This document shows, piece after piece, positions 16,766 to 22,028 of a stretch of DNA of 22,028 nt; position 1 is the first letter of the stretch, and each line of letters starts with the position of its first letter. The stretch lies in contig CALCJD010000143.1 of the NCBI GenBank assembly GCA_937960895.1, forward strand, positions 1 to 22,028, written 5' to 3'. This DNA comes from an uncultured Spartobacteria bacterium. GTDB taxonomy: Bacteria > Verrucomicrobiota > Verrucomicrobiia > Chthoniobacterales > Terrimicrobiaceae. The position numbers were made by a program, and so were the translations under genes. The notes below the pieces were generated by a model. It was not told where the DNA came from, did not search any database, and saw nothing but the letters and a program-made list of their open reading frames with translations.

Positions 16766-17719
16766 ATGAAGGCAAACTCCGGCTCTCTTTCCGTGATCGA
16801 CGCGCACGCCCATGTGGGTGTCGATCTGCTGTTTTATCTGAGGGGGTATGCCCCCTACGGGCTGGGATGGAGCGAGCTGTGCGAGGCGGGTGACGCGTCG
16901 CGGGTGGATAAGTTTGTGGTGTTTCCCATGCCCACGCATCTCGGCCTGCGGGCGGAGGCTTTGCGGGAGGGGCGGATCGAAACCGGCGGCGCTTGGGAGC
17001 AGGTCCCCTATGCGTTTGAGAATCGCCGCATGGCGGCGGAAATCGCCCGGCACCCGGGAGCCGCGCGCGCCCTGCCGTTCTGGATGTTTGATCCCGCGCG
17101 CGAGCCGGAGCGTCAATGCGCCGCCCTGCGCGCGCTTCACGAAGAGTTTCCCTGTGCGGGACTGAAGGTGCAGGCCACCATCATTCAATCCCCGATTTCC
17201 GGTCTGCTTGGCACCGGCGCATGCCTGCTGGATCTGGCGGAGGAAAAAAACTGGCCGGTGTTGATTCATACCAGCGTGCATCCGTCCGATCCCTGGTCGC
17301 CGGTGGCGGACATTCTTCGCATCGTGGAAAGCCGTCCGGGGATCCGCTTCAACCTGGCTCATTCCTGCCGCTTCGACCGTCCGTCACTCGATCGCATCGC
17401 CGAACTGCCCAATGCCTGGTTCGACTGCTCTGCGCATGCGATCCACTGCGAGTTGGCTGTGCAGGACCGGCCGGCCGTCGCGGCGAAGGACCGCCGGTTT
17501 GAGAGCGACTATCGCGACCCCGTGCGGGTGCTCGCCGATCTGGCCGCGGCCTACCCCGACAAACTCCTCTGGGGGAGCGACGCGCCGTTCCATTCCTACT
17601 CCGACGATAACCTGAGCCTGATGAGTTCCTATGCGCGCGAAGTGGAAATCCTCCGGGCGCTGGGGCCGGAAGTTGTTGCCCGCATCGCCTCGTCCAATAC
17701 GCTTGCCTACCTCGGATGA
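16766..17719 (+). CDS. Amidohydrolase family protein (Amidohydro_2 type)
   Basis: This is a TIM-barrel metal-dependent hydrolase of 317 residues, similar in outline to the Amidohydrolase_2 group that includes lactonases and decarboxylases. The start IDAHAHVG gives the HxH metal pair (His14, His16). VLIHTSVHPSD (His168 and the next His) and LLWGSDAPFHS (Asp272) supply further metal and catalytic ligands. AHSCRFDRPSLDRIAELPNAWFDCS is the usual barrel region. The ATG at 16766 is chosen over a TTG at 16721 because the latter lies within the operator palindrome. First gene of the plus arm; its stop overlaps the SDR start. Lactone or amide ring opening is plausible, but the substrate is unknown. 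Confidence 0.87.
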   Translation: MKANSGSLSVIDAHAHVGVDLLFYLRGYAPYGLGWSELCEAGDASRVDKFVVFPMPTHLGLRAEALREGRIETGGAWEQVPYAFENRRMAAEIARHPGAARALPFWMFDPAREPERQCAALRALHEEFPCAGLKVQATIIQSPISGLLGTGACLLDLAEEKNWPVLIHTSVHPSDPWSPVADILRIVESRPGIRFNLAHSCRFDRPSLDRIAELPNAWFDCSAHAIHCELAVQDRPAVAAKDRRFESDYRDPVRVLADLAAAYPDKLLWGSDAPFHSYSDDNLSLMSSYAREVEILRALGPEVVARIASSNTLAYLG

Positions 17720-18462
17720 TGACTGACGAATTTTCCCTCTCCGGCCGCGTGGCGCTCGTCACCGGCTCCACGCGCGGCATCGGCGCCGGTCTGGCGGACG
17801 CTTTGGAAAATGCCGGCGCCAGGGTCTGGCGCCATGGCCTGCCCGCCGAAGGACAGAAGGATGCCATTCTGCTTGATCTGTTGGAGCCGGACGCGGCGAG
17901 CCGGTTGATGGAGGCCATTCCGGGAACCGCCCCGGACCTCTTGGTTTGCAATGCGGGGGGCTTTTTTGACCGTCCGTTTTTGGAAATGGATGTGGCCGCC
18001 TTCCGGAAGACGATGCAGCTCAACGTCGAACAGAATTATTTTCTCATCCAGCAATTTGCCCGGCGCCTTTCCGCCGAAGGCCGGCCGGGTGCGGTGGTGG
18101 TGGTGAGTTCGGTCAACGGATTCCAATCCGAGGATAAGTCCACCGCCTACGACACCTCCAAGGGGGCTCTGGTCATGATGGTCCGCACCCTCAGCCAGGC
18201 GTTGGCCCCGTTTCGCATTCGCGTCAACGGACTGGCCCCGGGCCTGGTCCGGACACCGCTCACCTCCCGGTGGATGGATGCCAAACCGGACCTGGTGGCG
18301 CATTACGAGCGGAAGATTTTTCTGGGACGTGTGGCCGAACCCGACGATCTGGGCGGCACGTGCGTCTTTCTGTGTTCCGAGGCCTCCCGCTACCTGACCG
18401 GCCAGACGATTGTCGTGGACGGCGGTCTGACGGTCGGCCAAATTGGCAGGTTTATCCCATGA
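17716..18462 (+). CDS. SDR-family NAD(P)-dependent oxidoreductase
   Basis: This is a classical short-chain dehydrogenase/reductase of 248 residues. The cofactor site is VTGSTRGIGAGLADAL (TGxxxGIG at about 16-23), with CNAGG further in. The catalytic Ser lies in VVVVSSVNGF and the YxxxK motif is Tyr145-Lys149 (AYDTSKGAL). The C-terminal half has the conserved RVNGLAPGLVRTPLTSRW and EASRYLTGQTIVVDGG regions. It probably oxidises a secondary alcohol (or reduces a ketone) in the pathway. It overlaps the preceding stop (ATGATGA) and the next start (ATGA), indicating coupled translation. A second ATG three bases downstream could also serve as start. Confidence 0.93.
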   Translation: MMTDEFSLSGRVALVTGSTRGIGAGLADALENAGARVWRHGLPAEGQKDAILLDLLEPDAASRLMEAIPGTAPDLLVCNAGGFFDRPFLEMDVAAFRKTMQLNVEQNYFLIQQFARRLSAEGRPGAVVVVSSVNGFQSEDKSTAYDTSKGALVMMVRTLSQALAPFRIRVNGLAPGLVRTPLTSRWMDAKPDLVAHYERKIFLGRVAEPDDLGGTCVFLCSEASRYLTGQTIVVDGGLTVGQIGRFIP

Positions 18463-19544
18463 GCCTTTTCCCCGAACTCGAATCGCCCTCCATCGTCATT
18501 GACGACGAACGTCTCGACGCCAATCTGCGCCATATGCAGTCCGTGTGTGACGCGCACGGCGTCGAGCTCTGGCCGCACATCAAAACGCACAAGATTGTTC
18601 CGATTCTTCGCCGCCAGCTCGCACTGGGCGCGCGGGGTGCGACCTGCGCCAAACTCGGCGAGGCCGAGGCGATGCTGCCTTCCGGGGTGCGCCGCATCTT
18701 CATCGCCCACTCGCTGGTGGATCTGGCCAAGGCCGAGCGGCTGCACGCTCTGGCGGGGAAGTTGGACCAATTGATTTTGGCGGTGACCAGCGAGGCTCAT
18801 TTCGAGGCGCTGGAACGTCTCCTTGAGGCGGCTTCGATTTCCGTTCCGGTGCTTCTGGCCGTTGACACCGGCCTCGGCCGGGAGGGGGTGCGTCAGCCGG
18901 AGCGATCCGCAGAAATCGCCGCGCGCATCCGCGGTTCAAAGCGCATGAACCTGCTCGGAATTTATACGCATGAAGGGCACACCTATGGAGTGGATGGGCC
19001 GGAAGAGGCGGATACCCGTGTGCGGGAAGTCCATCGGATCCTCACCGCCCATGCCGAGGCCATCGGAGGGGATGTCACCCTGTGGCCCGGTTGCAGTGTG
19101 AGCGCGACCCGCATGGCGGCCCTCCCCGGTGTGCATGCCGTGCGTCCCGGCGCGTATGTGTTCAACGACCTTGCGCTGGGCGAGCGCACGAAGATTGTGC
19201 CCATGGAGGACTGCGCGCTGACGGTGCTGGCTACGGTGGTTGACCGTCCGGAGCCCGGCCTCGCGCTCATCGATGCGGGATCCAAGGTTTTCAGCGGGGA
19301 CAAAACGCGGGAGGGCTTTTCGGGGCGCTGTCTCGAATATCCCGACATCTTCGTCCGTCGCGTCAATGAAGAACACGGTTACCTGGCGGGTGAGAGTGTG
19401 GATCGCCTGAACCTGGGTGACCGCCTGCGGTTTGTGCCCGCGCATGTCTGCCCCGTCGTCAACCTGGCTTCCGAAGTCGCACTCGTCCGGCAAAACCGGG
19501 TGATCGAACGGTGGAAGGTGGATGCGCGCGGACGCTCCGATTAA
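18459..19544 (+). CDS. DSD1-family PLP enzyme (D-serine dehydratase / D-threonine aldolase-like)
   Basis: This is a fold-type III (alanine racemase-like) PLP enzyme of 361 residues. The N-terminus has LESPSIVIDDERLDANL and the PLP-lysine motif WPHIKTHKIV (Lys42 presumed). The barrel continues with AKLGEAEAM, LLAVDTGLGREGV, GIYTHEGHTYG and GCSVSATRMA. The C-terminal metal site is PAHVCPVVN, giving His329 and Cys331. As recalled, the HxC pair is typical of eukaryotic-type D-serine dehydratases, while D-threonine aldolases carry HxD, so a dehydratase of a D-3-hydroxy amino acid is the better guess. The ATG at 18459 overlaps the SDR stop (ATGA). Dehydration would yield an enamine, the substrate class of RidA, encoded in the other arm. 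Confidence 0.85.
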   Translation: MSLFPELESPSIVIDDERLDANLRHMQSVCDAHGVELWPHIKTHKIVPILRRQLALGARGATCAKLGEAEAMLPSGVRRIFIAHSLVDLAKAERLHALAGKLDQLILAVTSEAHFEALERLLEAASISVPVLLAVDTGLGREGVRQPERSAEIAARIRGSKRMNLLGIYTHEGHTYGVDGPEEADTRVREVHRILTAHAEAIGGDVTLWPGCSVSATRMAALPGVHAVRPGAYVFNDLALGERTKIVPMEDCALTVLATVVDRPEPGLALIDAGSKVFSGDKTREGFSGRCLEYPDIFVRRVNEEHGYLAGESVDRLNLGDRLRFVPAHVCPVVNLASEVALVRQNRVIERWKVDARGRSD

Positions 19545-19559
19545 ATTTTTTCCCAATCC

Positions 19560-20360
19560 ATGAAAATTCTCCGTTACCTCGATCCCGAAGGCAAAATCCA
19601 TTACGGCGAGCAGAAGGCCGACCGCGTCGAACGCCTCGAAGGCGATCCCTACGCGGGCCTCACGGCAACCGGCGAAGCCGCCCGCGTGCAAAAGATCCTC
19701 GCCCCGATCGTGCCGGTTTCGATTCTGTGCATCGGTCTCAATTACAAACATCATGCCGCCGAGAGCGGAATGAAGGCGCCCGAACTGCCGATTCTCTTCG
19801 TCAAGGGCCCCAACACCCTCCAAAACCCCGGCGATCCCATTGAGATTCCCACCCACCTCGCCAGTTCCGAGGTCGACTACGAATGCGAACTGGCCGTTGT
19901 CATCGGCAAGCCCTGCAAAAACGTGAAGCGGGAAAACGCCCTCGACTACGTGCTGGGCTACACCTGCGCCAATGACGTGAGTGCCCGCGACTGGCAAATC
20001 AAACGCGGCGGCGGACAGTGGTGCCGCGGGAAATTTTTCGACACCTTCGCTCCGCTCGGACCGGTGCTGGTGACGACGGATGAAATTCCCAATCCCAATG
20101 CGCTCGGCATCAAGACGATTCTCAATGGCGAGACCGTCCAGGACTGGAACACCAATGACATGATCTTCGATGTGCCGGCGCTGATCGAGTTTCTCAGCGG
20201 CAGCACGACGCTCCTTCCGGGAACGGTGATCCTCACCGGCACGCCGCACGGAGTTGGCATGGCCGCAAAGCCGCCGCGCTGGCTCAAGGCCGGCGACGAG
20301 GTAACCATCGAAATCGAAAAGATCGGCCGGCTGACGAATCCGGTCGTCAACGAAGCGTAA
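19560..20360 (+). CDS. Fumarylacetoacetate hydrolase family protein
   Basis: FAH-family enzymes hydrolyse or decarboxylate 2-oxo/acylpyruvate-type compounds using Mg2+. This 266-residue protein has the family core LCIGLNYKHHAAESG, FVKGPNTLQNPGDPIEIP, the metal ligands in DYECELAVVIG (Glu108, Glu110) and ANDVSARDWQ (Asp139), and the C-terminal VILTGTPHGVGMAAKPPRWLKAGDEVTIEIEKIG. It follows the PLP gene by 15 bp and is the last gene of the plus arm. In sugar-acid pathways the same family cuts 2,4-diketo-3-deoxy acids to pyruvate plus an acid, which could be the final step here. Substrate unknown. Confidence 0.93.
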   Translation: MKILRYLDPEGKIHYGEQKADRVERLEGDPYAGLTATGEAARVQKILAPIVPVSILCIGLNYKHHAAESGMKAPELPILFVKGPNTLQNPGDPIEIPTHLASSEVDYECELAVVIGKPCKNVKRENALDYVLGYTCANDVSARDWQIKRGGGQWCRGKFFDTFAPLGPVLVTTDEIPNPNALGIKTILNGETVQDWNTNDMIFDVPALIEFLSGSTTLLPGTVILTGTPHGVGMAAKPPRWLKAGDEVTIEIEKIGRLTNPVVNEA

Positions 20361-20365
20361 CCGTT

Positions 20366-20384
20366 TTCCGCCAGGGGGGCGGAA
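20366..20384 (+). terminator. Hairpin after FAH gene (possible operon end)
   Basis: TTCCGCC-AGGGG-GGCGGAA forms a 7-bp stem six bases after the FAH stop. It lacks a T-run downstream, so termination activity is only possible. Confidence 0.4.
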
Positions 20385-20556
20385 CTTATGGATGACGGTT
20401 GCCTTCCACCCGGCGAGCCTCCGCTCGCATTTGAAAGCGGGGCGAAAAAGCAAAATGCCGGGACGGTGTTGGCTGGGAGTCGTGAGCGGGGGTGACCGCT
20501 CGGAACCCCAAACCGCGCCCGCCCCCATCTGCCGCAGACGGCAAAACAGAATTTGT

Positions 20557-20617
20557 GCGGCGTTGTCGGTGACGACCAACGTCCTTGCAGACACGGACGG
20601 CCGGATCACAACGCCGC
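20557..20617 (-). repeat. Long inverted repeat between convergent FAH and SGNH genes (terminator-like)
   Basis: GCGGCGTTGT (20557-20566) is repeated perfectly inverted as ACAACGCCGC (20608-20617), with an inner CGTCC/GGACG stem (20580-20584/20595-20599). It lies four bases past the SGNH stop on the minus strand, where a transcript end would be expected; the following minus-strand sequence is AT-richer (ACAAATTCTGTTTTG) but has no clean T-run. The rest of the 260-bp gap (20361-20620) shows two short stems (20484-20501 and 20530-20543) and no coding features. Confidence 0.5.
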
Positions 20618-20620
20618 CCG

Positions 20621-21694
20621 CTAAAGGATGTTTCTCAGGGCGGAACCCAATTCCGCCGCCATGCGTTGGAATCCGAGGTCGGTCGGGTGCACCCCGTCCA
20701 CGGTGGCCTCGCCGTCGTCTCCCAGGAGGCGATCTCCCTCCAGCCAGTGCCAGGGCAATCCTTCGCGAAGTCCATCAAAAGCCTTGCGGGCCGCCCGGCG
20801 CCTTTGGGCGATGCGGAACACCAACTCCGGTGATGAGGCCGCCTTGGGCATGTCGGGAGAATCCACAAACAGGAGCGGGGTCTTCGGCGCGTTTTGCGCC
20901 AGCACCGTAAGGAAAGTCTGAAGACGCTCATCGATGCCTTCCACCGGGATGTTGGGCAGACAATCCACCACCAGACAACGCGGCCGCAACTCGGCCAGGA
21001 GCCCGGCAATTTCCTTTTCCGCCAGGGCATTTCCGGAAAAGCCGAAATTCACCATCGGGACCGCCAGTTCCCGCCCCAGAATCGCCGGATACGCCATCCC
21101 GGAGCGAGAGGCACAGCCTCCCTGGACAATTGACGTGCCATACACAACGACAAAGCGCTCCTCGCCGGCCACCGGGCGCAGTTCCCTTCCGGATTCCACA
21201 CCAAGTTCCAGGTGCTCCAGGGAATTGTAGAGCGGAAAATAAATCCGGAATCTCCGGTTTTGGCGGTCGCGCTTTTCAAATAAAACCTTTTCAAAACTCC
21301 GTCCCTTCGCCCCGTTCGGTCGTCCGACCGCCACCCACTTCCAGGACGTTCCGCTCCATTCATACACATCCAAGCCGCTTACTCCGGTGGCCGGCATGTG
21401 GTCCATGGCCAGTTCGTCGAACCCCACCGTCCAGCGCGCGGCAAGGGTCGGCGAATCCGTTTCAAAATCCACATACAGCCCCGAGCTGCATCGGCTCAGT
21501 TTCCAAACCGGCGGACGCACACGACCTTCCATCCGGTCCGGCAATCGGGTCCAGCGAACGGATTCGGACGGCCAAGCCTGACCCTGGACCGGAAAACGAC
21601 CGGCATCCCACCACGTCAGGCCCGCTTCGACCGTGACGGAAACAAAGTTCGGGTCAATCTCGATGATTTTCAAATCGGGGGTGTTTTTCGACAT
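20621..21694 (-). CDS. SGNH/GDSL hydrolase family protein
   Basis: This is a two-domain esterase-like protein of 357 residues. The N-terminal ~170 residues look like the beta-sandwich that precedes the hydrolase in the GxDLY/Lipase_GDSL_3 architecture (LPDRMEGRVRPPVWKLSRCSSGLYVDFETDS, then SGLDVYEW and NSLEHLELGVE). The SGNH domain follows: block I VVYGTSIVQGG (catalytic Ser in GTSI), block II NFGFSGNALAEKEI (Gly/Asn) and the C-terminal DGVHPTDLGFQRMA (Asp and His). Members typically deacetylate or de-esterify carbohydrates. No signal peptide is visible from the ATG at 21692-21694. The upstream in-frame extension to 21811 enters the insertion-sequence end and is rejected. Convergent with the FAH operon. 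Confidence 0.88.
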   Translation of the reverse strand: MSKNTPDLKIIEIDPNFVSVTVEAGLTWWDAGRFPVQGQAWPSESVRWTRLPDRMEGRVRPPVWKLSRCSSGLYVDFETDSPTLAARWTVGFDELAMDHMPATGVSGLDVYEWSGTSWKWVAVGRPNGAKGRSFEKVLFEKRDRQNRRFRIYFPLYNSLEHLELGVESGRELRPVAGEERFVVVYGTSIVQGGCASRSGMAYPAILGRELAVPMVNFGFSGNALAEKEIAGLLAELRPRCLVVDCLPNIPVEGIDERLQTFLTVLAQNAPKTPLLFVDSPDMPKAASSPELVFRIAQRRRAARKAFDGLREGLPWHWLEGDRLLGDDGEATVDGVHPTDLGFQRMAAELGSALRNIL

Positions 21695-21780
21695 GAGAGA
21701 CTGTTTGAAAACGCGGTGTCGGGGACCTTCAGGGAAGAATGGTTTCGCCGGAACTGCTCCGCCATGCGGGAGCGGACCTT

Positions 21781-22028
21781 TGTAATGCCCCCTTGGAAGT
21801 TGGACAGCCATTTGTGTTATTCAGGCTGCCTTTTTGCATAAGTTTCGATGGTATTCAGTTGGTGATTTGTAGTTGAGGGCCTGGTGTGGGCGCAGGGTGT
21901 TGAAGTGGTGGATGAAGTCGGCGATGACGGTCCTTGCGTGAGCCAAGGAAGCGAAGCGATGAAGCCAAGCACACTCTGAAGTTCCCCCGATTTGATGGAC
22001 AGGGAGGGCGCAGTTATCAAAGAAAGAA
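21781..22028 (-). mobile_element. IS3-type insertion sequence, right-end portion (continues beyond window)
   Basis: The boundary at 21781 reads TGTAATGCCCCCTTGG inward, a TG-starting terminal repeat of the kind seen at IS3-family ends. It lies 40 bp beyond the stop codon of a transposase C-terminus encoded on the minus strand, as in a normal IS3-type right end. The other end, and any target duplication (the bases just outside are ACCTT), lie outside the window. Confidence 0.7.
21821..22028 (-). CDS. IS3-family transposase (OrfB), C-terminal fragment at window edge
   Basis: On the minus strand an open frame entering from the window edge ends at a TGA (21821-21823). Its last ~50 residues include WLHRFASLAHARTVIADFIHHF and NTLRPHQALNYKSPTEYHRN, matching the conserved C-terminus of IS3-family integrase-core transposases (FIxxYNxxRPHQALNYxTPxEY). 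The frame extends upstream to the edge, but those ~18 codons (DNCALPVHQIGGTSECA) do not show the expected NGxxERFxxxLKxE segment with the catalytic Glu. The copy may be rearranged or frameshifted there. A 67-codon frame at 21817-22020 is a shadow of it. Confidence 0.75.
   Translation of the reverse strand, partial: SFFDNCALPVHQIGGTSECAWLHRFASLAHARTVIADFIHHFNTLRPHQALNYKSPTEYHRNLCKKAA

Noticed and set aside
16766..20360. L-fucose/sugar-acid non-phosphorylative pathway for the plus arm (amidohydrolase, SDR, FAH)
   Set aside because: Three family types match that pathway, but the diagnostic enolase-superfamily sugar-acid dehydratase is absent and two PLP enzymes plus RidA are present instead.
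18936..20609. 557-codon minus-strand frame opposite the DSD1 and FAH genes
   Set aside because: Antisense to two well-supported coding sequences; no motif or signal in the translation.

Overview
The window is GC-rich, densely coded bacterial chromosome. No rRNA or other definitive marker is present, so the taxonomy is an inference. Scarce Shine-Dalgarno sequences, frequent GTG starts, a remnant four-helix-bundle (23S rRNA intervening-sequence type) gene and a short AT-poor intergenic style suggest Verrucomicrobiota, perhaps the Opitutae. This assignment is tentative.

Layout. (1) 1-1724, minus: an MsbA-type ABC exporter cut by the window edge. (2) 1842-6815, minus: a complete branched-chain-amino-acid-type (LIV/HAAT) ABC uptake system in the order binding protein, livH, livM, livG, livF. 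It is interrupted between livG and livF by a truncated four-helix-bundle gene inside a degenerate inverted-repeat flank. (3) 6885-8180, minus: an ExoD-like membrane protein and a YqhA/UPF0114 membrane protein. (4) 8520-9170, plus: dedA, closed by a strong intrinsic terminator. (5) 9301-11225, plus: an amtB-glnK ammonium transport and nitrogen sensing operon with a consensus sigma-54 promoter and a strong terminator. (6) 11288-12427, minus: a dihydroorotate-dehydrogenase-like flavoprotein and tRNA-Thr(UGU). (7) 12778-20360: two divergent, tightly overlapping four-gene operons on either side of a 65-bp palindromic control region. The minus arm is a class III aminotransferase (GSA-aminomutase-like), an M81/MlrC family protein, an IclR regulator and RidA. 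The plus arm is an amidohydrolase, an SDR, a DSD1/D-threonine-aldolase-fold PLP enzyme and an FAH-family hydrolase. (8) 20621-21694, minus: an SGNH/GDSL hydrolase. (9) 21781-22028: the terminal end of an IS3-type insertion sequence that continues past the window.

Working together: the first half is nitrogen- and amino-acid-acquisition biology (LIV uptake; AmtB with its PII regulator under sigma-54). The divergent cluster looks like one catabolic pathway for an amino- and hydroxyl-bearing acid. PLP chemistry would be cleaned up by RidA, an alcohol oxidised by the SDR, a ring or amide opened by the amidohydrolase or M81 protein, and a C-C bond cut by the FAH enzyme, probably under the embedded IclR regulator. 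The substrate cannot be read from the sequence, and I do not recognise this exact gene set as a described pathway.
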